Assembly: GCF_008330945.1 (NCBI RefSeq)
Contig: NZ_CP043489.1
Location: forward strand, 4,661,501 to 4,725,500
Direction: 5' to 3'
Origin: Labrys sp. KNU-23
Lineage (GTDB): Bacteria; Pseudomonadota; Alphaproteobacteria; Rhizobiales; Labraceae
Length of the DNA stretch: 64,000 nt
The notes beneath the pieces are model-generated. The model had not been told where the DNA came from. It saw only the letters and a list, made by a program, of their open reading frames with translations, and did no database searches. Shown here piece by piece: positions 24,921 through 35,141 of the stretch (position 1 is the first letter of the stretch; every line of letters begins with the position of its first letter). Made by a program: the position numbers and the translations under genes.

Positions 24921-26006
24921 CTCCGGCCGCAGGAGGGCAGGGACAACGCGTCCATTGGAGCGCGATCCTGCAAGGGATCGGTTGGGAGCGTTTCAAACTC
25001 TTGCCCCGATCCCGTGCTATGCAGGCGACAGGCTGGCGTTCGCGAGGCGTGCGAAGAGCAATCCTCGGCTTTTATTGGATTGCCGGCCTGGCCCGGTCAC
25101 ATGGAACCGCCCATGGCCCACGCGCCCGGGCCGATGACCCCTAACCAAACTCGCTCCCCGATCAGAAGGGCAAGGTTCTTTCTGACCGGGGATTTGTTGG
25201 GCCCTTCCATGACGGAAATGCATGGAAGCGTGGCGGTCCGGGATTCCGTTGCGCGGCGCGAGGCACATTGGCTGAAAACGGGCCGGCGATATCGCACCGA
25301 CACAAATGCATCCCCATCCACTCGCCTCCAATGTGACCTCTTCGCCACTCGGTCAGTCCAGCACGCAACGGAGGGCTTGATGCCCTGCCGCACGACGCGG
25401 CCTGTTCTCAACACGGCCAACGGTTTGCGCGCCGGCATGGCAGATGTAGCAGGCCCGTGCGGAGTTCGCATTGCTCACGGCAATCGGTGATCCGACTGGG
25501 ACTGCATTTGTCGTGTGGCCGGCTAGATTTGTTGTGACCGGGGCGGTGCGATCGCTTGAACGGTTGGTTGGCTCGCAGTGGCCTTGGCTCGGCGAAAAGC
25601 GGACAGATCTACCGGTGGCGAGCCACCCGAAGTTGGAGCAGCATATCCTGGCGGGAGGCGGCAGATGAAATCGAACTCAGCATCAAGAAACGCCTGGCGC
25701 GCATCAATCACGTTTGTCGCGTCGCGTAAGTCCATATCAGTCCCCACCGTTATGCCTTCCGGCACAGTGTTCGGCCCTGGGGTTAATGTTCGGTTGTAGA
25801 TGCGCGCTTTGGCGCACCCTGCCATCAGGCTACCCGCTTCGGCTTGAGCATCGCCGCGACCCTGTCGAAGGTCGCAATGCGTGGATCATTGCGGACTTTC
25901 GCATCTGCGAGCAGATGGATTTGGTACGCAATAACGCGCGCTTTGGCGTCAAAGCGTTGATTTTTTCAGCGATTTCGATGAATTTGGAAATCAGCATAAA
26001 GGCTGA
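24921..26006. other. 1.1-kb gene-poor interval beside tRNA-Phe
   Basis: No open frame here has a recognisable domain. A 45-codon minus-strand frame ending near 25829 (RNDPRIATFDRVAAMLKPKR) looks protein-like but has no start codon, so it may be a decayed gene end. One terminator-like hairpin lies at 25155-25192. The location next to a tRNA suggests the scar of an old integration event, but no integrase or repeated tRNA end was seen. Confidence 0.45.
25155..25192. terminator. Orphan terminator-like hairpin, possible small-RNA end
   Basis: TCCCCGATCAGAA (25155-25167) pairs with TTCTGACCGGGGA (25180-25192) with one mismatch, followed by TTTGTT. No gene ends nearby on the plus strand (the nearest stops at 24920), so it may end a non-coding RNA. 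Confidence 0.45.
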
Positions 26007-26082
26007 TGGTGCCTGAGGGCGGAATCGAACCACCGACACTGCGATTTTCAGTCGCATGCTCTACCAACTGAGCTACTCAGGC
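26007..26082 (-). tRNA. tRNA-Phe (GAA)
   Basis: On the minus strand a 76-base cloverleaf with CCA: acceptor GCCTGAG pairing with CTCAGGC, D arm GTAGCTCAGTTGGTAGAGC, anticodon loop CTGAAAA (anticodon GAA), and T arm with GGTTCGATTCC. All tRNA-Phe features are present. Confidence 0.96.
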
Positions 26083-26309
26083 ATCCGGCGAGTCAGCCGA
26101 GGCCGCCGCGAGACCGCGGGTGTATAGCCAGCGCCTCCCAGGTTGTCCAGCCCTCTTGCGCGGAAAAAATAAGCCGGCTGCAAAAACACCGGTACGCACG
26201 CTGTTCCCGCCGGTACAGATGGTAAAAACTCTCTGAATCATGATTGCCGCCGACCGCGGGCGCCCGTAGTCTCGTTGGCTCGGCGGCCGCTTCCCATGCG
26301 TATCGCGTG

Positions 26310-26367
26310 CCGGGGCGTGTCGTCAGTTATGGATTGGACCCCATCCATAGCTGACGACACGCCCCGG
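26310..26367. repeat. 58-bp near-perfect palindrome (MITE-like)
   Basis: Arms of 25 bases (26310-26334 and 26343-26367) match with a single T/C difference around an 8-base centre. The outer ends read CCGGGGCGTGTCGTCA. It stands alone about 70 bases before the alpha-2-macroglobulin gene. It could be a joined pair of insertion-sequence ends or a small non-autonomous element. Confidence 0.65.
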
Positions 26368-26435
26368 TCACGCCGACGCGCTAGCGTGGAACGAACCGCC
26401 GCCATCGGCCCAGGGGCGGGTAAGAGGACAGGCAT

Positions 26436-29400
26436 ATGGTCAGGCAGGCAGCGCACCAAGGCGTCTTCGTGCGGTTTTTTGTGCAATTCGTGCTCATGCT
26501 GGTCGTGCTGGGCTGGGTGGCTGCAAGCCCCGCGCAGGCGGCCCCGCTGTTCCAGGCCGACAGCTATTCCTATGCAGCGGACAGCTACAAGGACAGCATC
26601 GCCAGGCTGGCCAAGACCATGAAGAAGAGCCCCCCGCAGCTCCAGGAGGAGTTGAAGGCGGCGGTCAGCTCTGACAATGCCCGCAACACGGCGGTGGTGG
26701 TGGAGCAATTCATTGCCCTGTCTCCCAATGACGGGACAATGTGGAAGCGCCTCGCCGATTTGCTGCTGGTGGCCGAGCCCTTCAACAGCCAGGATGGCTA
26801 CGAACTGCCTTACAAGGCGCTTGGTGCCTCGATTCGGGCCTATCAGCTCGCCAAGACGCCGCAGGAGCAGGCGGACGCGTTGCATGACGTCGCCCAGGCC
26901 CTGGTCAAGCGCGAGGACTGGCGCCCGGCCCTCAACGCCTATCGGGCGAGCCTCGACCTCGTCGACAATGCCGAGATTCGCGAAGCCTATGAGGACGTGC
27001 GCAAGGACCATGGCTTCCGCATCACCGACTACACGGTGGAGAGTGACGCGCCGCAGCCGCGCCTGTGCTTCCAGTTCTCCGATCCTCTGAGCAATACGGT
27101 CACCGATTACGCGCCCTATTTCATCCAGGAACCCGGCCCTGTCTCCGCCGTCACGGTCGACGGCACCAAGCTGTGCGTCGAGGGGTTGAAGCATGGCGGA
27201 CGCTACAAGGTCACCGTGCGGCAGGGCCTGCCTTCGGCCGTGGACGAAAGCCTGCTCAAGAACGCTGAATACGAGATCTATGTGCGCGACCGCCTGCCGT
27301 CCGTGCAGTTCGTCGGCAAGAGCTATGTCCTGCCGCGCACCGGCCAGAACGGCATCCCCCTGATCTCGGTCAACTCCACCCAGGCCAAGCTTGCGCTCTA
27401 TAGGGTCGGCGACCGCAGCCTGATCTCGGCCGTGATCGATTCCAATTTCCTCGACCAGATCTACGGGTCCCAGGCCGGCGAGATTGCGCGCACCAAGGGC
27501 AAGAAGGTCTGGGAAGGCACGATGGACCTGGCGAGCACGCCGAATCAGGACGTCACTACCGCTTTCCCCGTCGACGAGGCGCTCGGCAAGATCGAGCCCG
27601 GCCTCTATGTGATGACGGCCCAGCCCGGCGAAGTGAAGGAAGACGAGGACAACCAGCTCGCGACGCAGTGGTTCGTGGTCTCCGATCTCGGCCTGTCGAC
27701 GCTGAAGGGCAAGGACGGCCTGCACGTCTTCCTGCGTTCGATCGCCTCCGCCGAACCGCTTGCCAATGTCACGGTCCGCCTGCTTGCCCGCAACAACGAG
27801 ATTCTCGGCTCCGTGAAGACGGGAGCCGATGGCGCTGCCTTCTTCGATGCCGGCCTCACCAAGGGCAGTGAGGGCCAGGAGCCGGCTCTCGTGGTCGCTT
27901 CCGACGAGAAGAGCGACTATGCCTTCATTGATCTTACCCAGCAGGCCTTCGACCTCACCGATCGTGGTGTCACCGGGCGCGACCCGCCGGGCCCGGCCGA
28001 TGCCTTCGTCTATGTCGAGCGCGGCGTCTATCGCCGCGGCGAGACAGTGCATGCCGCCATCCTGCTGCGCGACGGCAATGCCAATGCCCTGGCCGACGTG
28101 CCGGTGACCATGGTGGTGCAGCGTCCCGATGGCGTTGAATATTCCCGCACCGTGCTGAAGGACCAGGGCGCCGGTGGCCGTACCGCCGATATCGCCATCA
28201 TTCCCTCCGCCGCCAGCGGAACCTGGCGCGTCGTCGCCTATACCGATCCCAAGGCGGCACCGGTCGGCGAGACCACCTTCCTGGTCGAGGACTACGTGCC
28301 CGATCGCATCGAGTTCGACCTCGCTACCTCGGGCACGCGCATCGACCGCACCAGCGGCGCCAACCTGAAGGTGGACGGCCGCTATCTCTTCGGCGCCCCG
28401 GCGGCTGGCCTCGACATCGAGGGTGACGTTTCCGTCTCCACCGACAGCCAGCCTTTCTCGCAGTGGAAGAACTATGCCTTCGGCCTGTCGGACGAGAGTG
28501 TCGATACGGTGCAGAACACCGTCGACGACCTAGCCCAGACCGACGACAAGGGTCACGCCGAATTCACCGTGCCGCTGCCGCAACTGCCGACGACCACACG
28601 TCCGCTCAAGGCCAATTTCGTCATCCGCATGAAGGAAGGCGGGGGCCGGGGCGTGGTGCGTAGCGCCTCCTTGCCGATCGCTTCCACCGGCCCGATGCTG
28701 GCTTTGAAGCCGGGCTTCGCCGAGGGAACCGTACCCGAGGGGCAGCAAGCCCTCTTCGACGCCATTGCCGTCGATCCCCAGGGCAACCAGGTGGCGGCCA
28801 AGGGCGCGACCTGGACGCTCAAGCGCCTGACCACGACCTATCAGTGGTACAAGAGCAACAATCGCTGGAACTACGAGGCCGTCACCACCGCCCGCAAGGT
28901 TGGCGGCGGCACGGTCGACCTCGCGGCCGACAAGCCAGCCCAGATCTCCGCACAGGTGCAATGGGGCCAGTATCGCCTCGAAATCTCGGCGGATGGGCTG
29001 GCTTCCTCCTCCAGCTCCTTCTATGCCGGCTATTATACCAGCGAGAAGGCCGACACGCCCGACATGCTGCCGGTCGCCCTCGACCAGACCAGCGTCAAGA
29101 CCGGCGACACCCTGCAGGTGAAGATCGATGCCCGTTTCGCCGGCAAGGCCTCGGTGCAGGTGGTCGGCGAGAAGCTGCTGTCCTCCACCCTGGTCGACGT
29201 GCCGGAGAAGGGGACGACCGTTCCCGTCACCGTCGGCAAGGATTGGGGCACGGGCGCCTATGTCGTGGTCACCCATTTCCGGCCGATGGACGTTGCCGCC
29301 AAACGCATGCCGACGCGCGCGATCGGCCTCGCCTGGTTCGGCATCGACCGCAATGAGCGCACGCTCAAGGTCACCCTCACGCCGACCGAGCTGATGAAGC

Positions 29401-31661
29401 CGCGCCAGCCTCTCAAGGTGCCGGTGAAGGTCGAGGGCCTCGCCGGCGAGAAAGCCTATGTCACCGTGGCGGCCGTCGATGTCGGCATCCTCAACCTCAC
29501 GGGCTACAAGCCGCCGGAGCCTGAGACTTTCTACTACAGCCAGAAGCGCCTTTCGGCCGAATTGCACGATCTCTACGGCCAGTTGATCGACGGCATGGAA
29601 GGGGCGAAGGGACGGATCCGCACCGGCGGTGATGGCGGTGCCAATTTCAACAGCCCGCCGCCGACCCAGGCGCCCCTGGCCCTGTTCTCCGGCATGGTCG
29701 AGGTCGGTGCCGACGGCACGGCCGAGATCGGCTTCGACATTCCAGCCTTCAATGGTTTGGTGCGGGTGATGGCGGTGGCCTGGACGCCGACCAAGGTCGG
29801 CCATGCCTCGGCGGACGTCAAAGTGCGCGATCCGGTGGTGATCGCCGGCACCTTGCCGCGCTTCCTTGCCGTGGGCGATCAGTCGCGCTTCCGCCTCGAC
29901 CTCGTCAACGCCGAGGCCGCGCCGGGTGATTACACCCTCGCCGTCACCATGGAAGGGCCTGTTGGCGCCGAGCCGTCAGCCCTCTACCAGACCGTGAAGA
30001 TCGGGGCCGCAGGTTCGCGCACGCCGGTGAACATTCCCATCACCGCCAACGGTATCGGCACCGGCAAGCTGGTTGCCACCCTGGCCGGTCCCGGCAATGT
30101 CGCCATCGACCAGAGCTTCACGCTCGGCGTCCTGCCGGCCAATCCGCCGGTGACGCGCCGCACGATCCAGACCATCGCGGCCAATGGCGGCGGTATCACC
30201 GTCAATGCCGACCTGGTCGCCGAAATGGTGCCCGGCACCGGCGCGGTTTCGCTTTCGGTGGGGCCGTTCAGCGCCCTCGACGTGCCCGGCCTGCTGCGCG
30301 ATCTCGATCGCTATCCCTATGGCTGCTCGGAACAGCTCGTCAGCCGGGCGCTGCCCTTGCTCTATCTCAGCGAGCTTGGCGGCAATGCCATCGATCTCGA
30401 CGGCACGGTGAAGGAACGCCTGGGCGATACGGTGCAACGCCTGCTCGCACGCCAGGATTCCAACGGTGCCTTCGGCCTGTGGAACGCCGATAGCGGTGAG
30501 TTGTGGCTGTCGGCCTATGTCACCGACTTCCTGCTGCGGGCCCGCGAGAAGGGCTTCGCCGTGCCGGAACTGGCGCTCAACCAGGCGGTCGACTATCTGC
30601 GCAACCGCGTCGGCAATGCGCCTGACGTGGAAGAGGGCAAGGGCGAGGACATCGCCTACGCGCTCTACACGCTGGCTCGGGCGGGCAGGGCGCCCGCGGG
30701 CGATCTGAAATATCTTGCCGATACCAAGATCGGCCAGTTCGGCAGTGCCATGGCGCGGGCCCAGATCGCCGCCGCCCTCGGCATGCTCGGCGACAAGCCG
30801 CGGGCCGGCGAGGCATTCGGCTCGGCCGCCGAGGCACTCCAGAAGGAGACCCGCGATACCAGCCTGGCCTATCGCAATTATGGCTCACCGCTGCGCGACG
30901 CCGCTGCGGTGGTGGCGCTTGCGGGTGACGGCAATGCCGGCCTGCCGGTGATCAAGGCGGCGCTCAAGGTCATCACCGATGCGCGCTCCAAATCCCGCTA
31001 TGCCTCGACCCAGGAAATGACCTGGATGGTGCTCGCGGCCCGCAGCGTCGCCGACCAGGCCCGTTCCCTCCAGCTGACCGTCGATGGTTCGCAGCAGCAG
31101 GGTGCTTTCTACAAGGTCTATCGCGGCGAGGCCCTCAAGAGCCCGCATTCGGTCTCCAATCCCGGAGCCTCGGCCTTGCAGGCCGTGGTTGCGGTCTCAG
31201 GCTCGCCCGTCGTGCCCGAGCAGGCCGCCAACAACGGCATGAACCTGACCCGCAGCTACTTCTCGCTCGACGGCAAGGCCGTGGATCCTACGGAGGTGAA
31301 GCAGAACACCCGACTGGTGGTGGTGCTGAATGCCAGCCGGAGCGGCGACAACCAGACCGGCAACTTCCTGCTCGTCGACCGGCTTCCGGCCGGTTTCGAG
31401 ATCGAGAATCCGAATCTGGTCGTCACCGGTGAGACCGGCAGCATGTCCTGGCTCAAGGATCTCACCGAGGTCACCCATTCGGAGTTCCGCGACGACCGCT
31501 TCGTCGCCGCGTTCACCGATCAGGCCGCGAAGGTTGCCTATGTCGTCCGCGCGGTGGCGCCTGGCCGCTACATCCTGCCCGGTACCACGGTGGAGGACAT
31601 GTACCAGCCCGAGCGCAATGCCACGCTCGCCACCGGCACGCTCACCGTCACCGAGAAGTAG
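26436..31661 (+). CDS. Bacterial alpha-2-macroglobulin family protein (YfhM type)
   Basis: A 1741-residue exported protein, near the usual length of proteobacterial A2M. The signal peptide includes VQFVLMLVVLGWVAASPAQA, cut by signal peptidase I; there is no lipobox, unlike E. coli YfhM, so it is probably periplasmic and soluble. Macroglobulin domains fill about residues 280-1000, followed by the thioester domain with the reactive motif YGCSEQ (Cys1297, Gln1300). Such proteins trap attacking proteases. The gene is 11 bases upstream of the PBP1C gene, the classic A2M/PBP1C pair for envelope defence and peptidoglycan repair. Confidence 0.93.
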   Translation: MVRQAAHQGVFVRFFVQFVLMLVVLGWVAASPAQAAPLFQADSYSYAADSYKDSIARLAKTMKKSPPQLQEELKAAVSSDNARNTAVVVEQFIALSPNDGTMWKRLADLLLVAEPFNSQDGYELPYKALGASIRAYQLAKTPQEQADALHDVAQALVKREDWRPALNAYRASLDLVDNAEIREAYEDVRKDHGFRITDYTVESDAPQPRLCFQFSDPLSNTVTDYAPYFIQEPGPVSAVTVDGTKLCVEGLKHGGRYKVTVRQGLPSAVDESLLKNAEYEIYVRDRLPSVQFVGKSYVLPRTGQNGIPLISVNSTQAKLALYRVGDRSLISAVIDSNFLDQIYGSQAGEIARTKGKKVWEGTMDLASTPNQDVTTAFPVDEALGKIEPGLYVMTAQPGEVKEDEDNQLATQWFVVSDLGLSTLKGKDGLHVFLRSIASAEPLANVTVRLLARNNEILGSVKTGADGAAFFDAGLTKGSEGQEPALVVASDEKSDYAFIDLTQQAFDLTDRGVTGRDPPGPADAFVYVERGVYRRGETVHAAILLRDGNANALADVPVTMVVQRPDGVEYSRTVLKDQGAGGRTADIAIIPSAASGTWRVVAYTDPKAAPVGETTFLVEDYVPDRIEFDLATSGTRIDRTSGANLKVDGRYLFGAPAAGLDIEGDVSVSTDSQPFSQWKNYAFGLSDESVDTVQNTVDDLAQTDDKGHAEFTVPLPQLPTTTRPLKANFVIRMKEGGGRGVVRSASLPIASTGPMLALKPGFAEGTVPEGQQALFDAIAVDPQGNQVAAKGATWTLKRLTTTYQWYKSNNRWNYEAVTTARKVGGGTVDLAADKPAQISAQVQWGQYRLEISADGLASSSSSFYAGYYTSEKADTPDMLPVALDQTSVKTGDTLQVKIDARFAGKASVQVVGEKLLSSTLVDVPEKGTTVPVTVGKDWGTGAYVVVTHFRPMDVAAKRMPTRAIGLAWFGIDRNERTLKVTLTPTELMKPRQPLKVPVKVEGLAGEKAYVTVAAVDVGILNLTGYKPPEPETFYYSQKRLSAELHDLYGQLIDGMEGAKGRIRTGGDGGANFNSPPPTQAPLALFSGMVEVGADGTAEIGFDIPAFNGLVRVMAVAWTPTKVGHASADVKVRDPVVIAGTLPRFLAVGDQSRFRLDLVNAEAAPGDYTLAVTMEGPVGAEPSALYQTVKIGAAGSRTPVNIPITANGIGTGKLVATLAGPGNVAIDQSFTLGVLPANPPVTRRTIQTIAANGGGITVNADLVAEMVPGTGAVSLSVGPFSALDVPGLLRDLDRYPYGCSEQLVSRALPLLYLSELGGNAIDLDGTVKERLGDTVQRLLARQDSNGAFGLWNADSGELWLSAYVTDFLLRAREKGFAVPELALNQAVDYLRNRVGNAPDVEEGKGEDIAYALYTLARAGRAPAGDLKYLADTKIGQFGSAMARAQIAAALGMLGDKPRAGEAFGSAAEALQKETRDTSLAYRNYGSPLRDAAAVVALAGDGNAGLPVIKAALKVITDARSKSRYASTQEMTWMVLAARSVADQARSLQLTVDGSQQQGAFYKVYRGEALKSPHSVSNPGASALQAVVAVSGSPVVPEQAANNGMNLTRSYFSLDGKAVDPTEVKQNTRLVVVLNASRSGDNQTGNFLLVDRLPAGFEIENPNLVVTGETGSMSWLKDLTEVTHSEFRDDRFVAAFTDQAAKVAYVVRAVAPGRYILPGTTVEDMYQPERNATLATGTLTVTEK

Positions 31662-31672
31662 AACGGACCGAG

Positions 31673-33778
31673 ATGACCGCCCGGCGCGTCCAAATCCTCT
31701 GCGCGCTTCTGTTCACGGCCATTGTCGCCGTGAACGCCGGCGGCTTTGCGCTGTCGGAAGCCGTCAGGCGCCTCGGGCCGGTGCCTCTGGGCGAGAACGT
31801 GACCTATTCCCCGCTGGTGGTGGACCGCGACGGCAAGCTGCTGCGTCCCTTCACCACCGCGGACGGCTATTGGCGCCTGCCGGCAAAGCCGGAGGAAGTC
31901 GACCGGCGCTTCCTGTCGATGCTGGTCGCATACGAGGACAAGCGCTTCTATTCGCATCACGGCATCGATCCGGTCGCGATGGTGCGGGCGGCCTGGCAGA
32001 TGCTGAGCCGCGGGCGCATCGTCTCCGGCGGCTCGACCCTGACAATGCAGGTCGCGCGACTGCTCGAGCCGCGCCCGGATCGTACCTTTGCCGACAAGGC
32101 GGCGGAGATGATCCGCGCCATCCAGATCGAGAACCGGCTGAGCAAGGAGGAGATCCTTGGTCTCTATCTCGCGCTGGCACCCTATGGCGGCAATCTCGAA
32201 GGAACACGGGCGGCCTCCCTGGCCTATTTCGGCAAGGAACCCAAGCGCCTTTCGACGGCTGAAGCGGCGATGCTCGTGGCCTTGCCGCAGGCCCCGGAAT
32301 CGCGCCGGCCGGACCGAGTTCCCGCCGCAGCCAAGGCAGCCCGAAACCGGGTCTTGCGGCTTCTCGCCGGCAAGGGCGTGCTGCATCCCGACCAGGCCGA
32401 GGCCGCTACGCTGGAAGCGGCACCGCAGGGACGCAAGCCCTTCCCGATCCTGGCTGCCCATGTCGCCGAGCGCTTTGTGCGTCAGGTCCAGGCCGGCAAG
32501 CGCGATCCCAATCCGGTCGTGACGACCACCCTCTCGCGCTTCCTGCAGGAGCAACTGGAAAACCTGGCCCGCGAACGTGCGACTGCCTTGGGCGGCGGCG
32601 TCTCGGTTGCCATCGTCGCTGTCGACAATGCCAGCGGCGAGGTGAGGGCGCATGTCGGTGGTGTCGGTTATTTCGACAAGGCGAGGGCCGGGCAGATGGA
32701 TCTTGCCGAATCCTTGCGCTCGCCGGGATCCACCCTCAAGCCCTTCATCTATGGCCTCGCCTTCGAGGATGGCCTCGCCCATCCCGAGACGCTGGTGGAT
32801 GATCGTCCCGCCCGTTTCGGCGTCTACAAGCCCGAGAATTTCGACGATGCCTTCCAGGGCACGGTCACCATGCGCCGCGCCCTGCAGCAGTCCCTCAACG
32901 TGCCGGCGGTGATGCTGCTCAATTCCGTCGGGCCGAACCGGCTGATCGCTCGCATGAAGAATGCCGGTGCCGAGCCGTCTTTGCCGCCCGACGCCGTGCC
33001 CGGCCTGGCCGTCGGTCTCGGCGGCGCCGGGGTCAAACTCACCGATCTTGCCACCCTCTATCTGGCTCTGGCGCGGGACGGCGAGGCGCTCCCCCTGATC
33101 TGGCGGCCGCAGGACCGGTCCATCGGCGCACAGCCCCATCGCTTGTTCGAGAAGGCCGCGGCCTGGCAGGTCGGCAATGTCCTGATCGGTGCGCCGCCGC
33201 CGGAGAACGCCGTGGGCGGCAAGATCGCCTACAAGACCGGCACCTCCTATGGCTATCGCGATGCCTGGGCCGTCGGGTTCGACGGTGCCAACACGGTCGC
33301 GGTCTGGGTCGGGCGGCCTGATGGCGCTCCGGTTTCGGACCTGGTCGGGCGTAAGGCCGCTGCTCCCATCCTGTTCGACGCCTTCCAGCGCATTGGCGAA
33401 CGGCGCGTGCCGTTGAAGTCCCCGCCGCCGGGCGTGGTCTTCGCGCGAACCTCTGAGCTGCCGCCCGCTTTGCAACGTTTCCGCCCGGGCGCTTTGCCCG
33501 AAGTCGCGGCGGCTGGTTCAGGCGATGCACCGCTGCTGATCTCCTTCCCGCCGGATGGCGCCCGGGTGGAGGTTTCGAGCGACGAACCGGATGCGACGCT
33601 CTCCCTCAAGGCCATGGGCGGTGCTCCGCCTTTCACCTGGCTCGCCGACGGCCTGCCGATCGTGATCGGCGAAGAACGCCGCGAGGCTGTCTGGGACAGA
33701 CCGGGCAAGGGCTTCGCACGGCTCTCGGTGATCGATGCCAGGGGGCATACGGCCAGTGTGCAGATCAGGCTGGATTGA
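31673..33778 (+). CDS. pbpC: Penicillin-binding protein 1C
   Basis: A 701-residue bifunctional peptidoglycan synthase. The N-terminal membrane anchor (about 8-28) is followed by a glycosyltransferase domain with VAYEDKRFYSHHGIDP and SGGSTLTMQVARL. The transpeptidase domain has S353-T-L-K356 (RSPGSTLKPF), the SLN motif in QQSLNVPAVM and KTGTSYGYRDAW. The C-terminal about 90 residues form the BiPBP_C domain typical of PBP1C. It is translationally close to the A2M gene upstream. In E. coli PBP1C has little measurable transpeptidase activity, but all catalytic motifs are present here. Confidence 0.95.
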   Translation: MTARRVQILCALLFTAIVAVNAGGFALSEAVRRLGPVPLGENVTYSPLVVDRDGKLLRPFTTADGYWRLPAKPEEVDRRFLSMLVAYEDKRFYSHHGIDPVAMVRAAWQMLSRGRIVSGGSTLTMQVARLLEPRPDRTFADKAAEMIRAIQIENRLSKEEILGLYLALAPYGGNLEGTRAASLAYFGKEPKRLSTAEAAMLVALPQAPESRRPDRVPAAAKAARNRVLRLLAGKGVLHPDQAEAATLEAAPQGRKPFPILAAHVAERFVRQVQAGKRDPNPVVTTTLSRFLQEQLENLARERATALGGGVSVAIVAVDNASGEVRAHVGGVGYFDKARAGQMDLAESLRSPGSTLKPFIYGLAFEDGLAHPETLVDDRPARFGVYKPENFDDAFQGTVTMRRALQQSLNVPAVMLLNSVGPNRLIARMKNAGAEPSLPPDAVPGLAVGLGGAGVKLTDLATLYLALARDGEALPLIWRPQDRSIGAQPHRLFEKAAAWQVGNVLIGAPPPENAVGGKIAYKTGTSYGYRDAWAVGFDGANTVAVWVGRPDGAPVSDLVGRKAAAPILFDAFQRIGERRVPLKSPPPGVVFARTSELPPALQRFRPGALPEVAAAGSGDAPLLISFPPDGARVEVSSDEPDATLSLKAMGGAPPFTWLADGLPIVIGEERREAVWDRPGKGFARLSVIDARGHTASVQIRLD

Positions 33779-33921
33779 CGTCGGGTTTGTGCGGCGCCGC
33801 GATGACCCAGTACGAGTTTTTCCGGCCGGAACCATAATATTCCTGTCAAGAAGCGAGCCTAGCCTCAGGCACCGGGCTTTCCATTCATTGGCTGAAATCC
33901 ATTTTTCCGGGAGAACGCATC

Positions 33922-35076
33922 GTGCAGGCAGGGCGTTATGTGATCAAGCAAGGCGATACCTTGTGGGGAATCGCCGGCCGTTACTATGGCAATCCGGTGC
34001 GCTGGCCGGAGATCTATGCCTACAACAATGAACCGGCGATCGTTGCCAAGACGGGACATGGCATCGTCAATCCCGATCTCATCAGGGCGGGAGCGGTGAT
34101 CTACCTGCCGAAGCAGCATCGTCGCGTGGTTCTGCGCGGTACGTCGACGGGCGGTCCAGCCCCGACGACGACCCAGTCCATCAACCCACCTGCACTGAGC
34201 TCACCCACGCCCACTGCCGCACCGACGAGGGGCGGCACCTCGCCTCGCACCCACACGCAGCCCGATGCCAGCAGCAACCCCGCTGCCAGGACGGTCGCCA
34301 ACAATTTCGGCTTCGGCTATCAGCTCGACGACCTGCCGCTGATCGAGATCAAGGGCAATGGTTTTTCGGCCAGGGTCAAGCTGAAGGGAGCGATCTTCCT
34401 GCAACCCACCGACAAGGTACCGCTTCTCGTCTACAGCAATAAGGGTCTCGAGTCACAGGCGCGCCAGCAGACCTCGACCGTGCTCGGCGAGTTGGTATCC
34501 GGCGGTAAATTGAGCTGGGACCGCAAGTCCAACAGCGTCACCTATGAATGCCAGCTCACCTTGCGCGCGAATGCCCATTCGCCGGGTGCCCAGTTTTCCG
34601 CCGGCATATCGAGCGCGGGCGAGCCGGTGCTCAAGGCCACGCTGACCTATCCGCGTCTGACCGGGCGAATCCGTGACTATGTCTATGTCGCCAGCGAGTT
34701 CAAGGTCGAGATCGAGCTGAAGCCGGACCAGCATCTGCGTCCGCCTTTGCCTGAGCCGGTTCTCGTACCCGGCTATCGTCCCGTCCCGGATGCAACACGG
34801 GTCTGGCGCCCCGAGCCGGTCCTTTCCAATCGCAGGCCCGCGCCTTCCCCGGAGCCCTCTTCGGGCATTCATTGGGGCAAGGCAACGGTGGCTATCGTCG
34901 GGGCCGTGGTCATTGTCGGACTGACCCTGCTCGAGGATGCCGCCACCGCCGGGGGCGGGGTGGCCGATGATCCGGCGAGCTTCGCGGCCGCGGGCGCCTT
35001 GTTGCGCTGGGGCTTGCGCCGGGCTGCCGTGCAGGCGGCGCCGGCGGCCAGGCTGGCGCCGGCGCTGGCCTATTGA
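33922..35076 (+). CDS. LysM-domain protein with C-terminal hydrophobic segment
   Basis: A 384-residue protein starting at GTG 33922 (GGGAG about 10 bases upstream). LysM at residues 5-70: YVIKQGDTLWGIAGRYYG, NPVRWPEIYAYNN and GAVIYLP. A Pro/Thr/Ser-rich linker follows (about 75-125), then a domain of unknown type (about 128-270) beginning DDLPLIEIKGNGFSARVKLK. A Pro-rich stretch precedes a hydrophobic segment, ATVAIVGAVVIVGLTLL. There is no N-terminal signal peptide, so the LysM part may face the cytoplasm or the protein may use another export route, as for some phage- or secretion-system LysM proteins. It follows pbpC by 143 bases. Confidence 0.75.
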   Translation: MQAGRYVIKQGDTLWGIAGRYYGNPVRWPEIYAYNNEPAIVAKTGHGIVNPDLIRAGAVIYLPKQHRRVVLRGTSTGGPAPTTTQSINPPALSSPTPTAAPTRGGTSPRTHTQPDASSNPAARTVANNFGFGYQLDDLPLIEIKGNGFSARVKLKGAIFLQPTDKVPLLVYSNKGLESQARQQTSTVLGELVSGGKLSWDRKSNSVTYECQLTLRANAHSPGAQFSAGISSAGEPVLKATLTYPRLTGRIRDYVYVASEFKVEIELKPDQHLRPPLPEPVLVPGYRPVPDATRVWRPEPVLSNRRPAPSPEPSSGIHWGKATVAIVGAVVIVGLTLLEDAATAGGGVADDPASFAAAGALLRWGLRRAAVQAAPAARLAPALAY

Positions 35077-35141
35077 GGGCGATCGAACTTCCCGCTTTTT
35101 GAGTACGAAATCCATTCTTCGATGCGGTTTCAGAATTTTTC

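Noticed and set aside
25014..25490. 158-codon plus-strand frame in the interval beside tRNA-Phe
   Set aside because: It runs through a terminator-like hairpin, has no domain and no good start.
24921..26082. Genomic island integrated at tRNA-Phe
   Set aside because: No integrase, no direct repeat of the tRNA 3' end and no mobile gene found; kept only as a possible scar.
26238..28052. 604-codon open frame on the minus strand opposite the alpha-2-macroglobulin gene
   Set aside because: It is a high-GC shadow frame: no family motif, His/Gly/Arg-rich composition, and the plus strand encodes a clear A2M protein through the same bases.
31568..33475. 635-codon minus-strand frame opposite pbpC
   Set aside because: Shadow frame; the plus strand has all PBP1C catalytic motifs and the minus product matches nothing recognisable.
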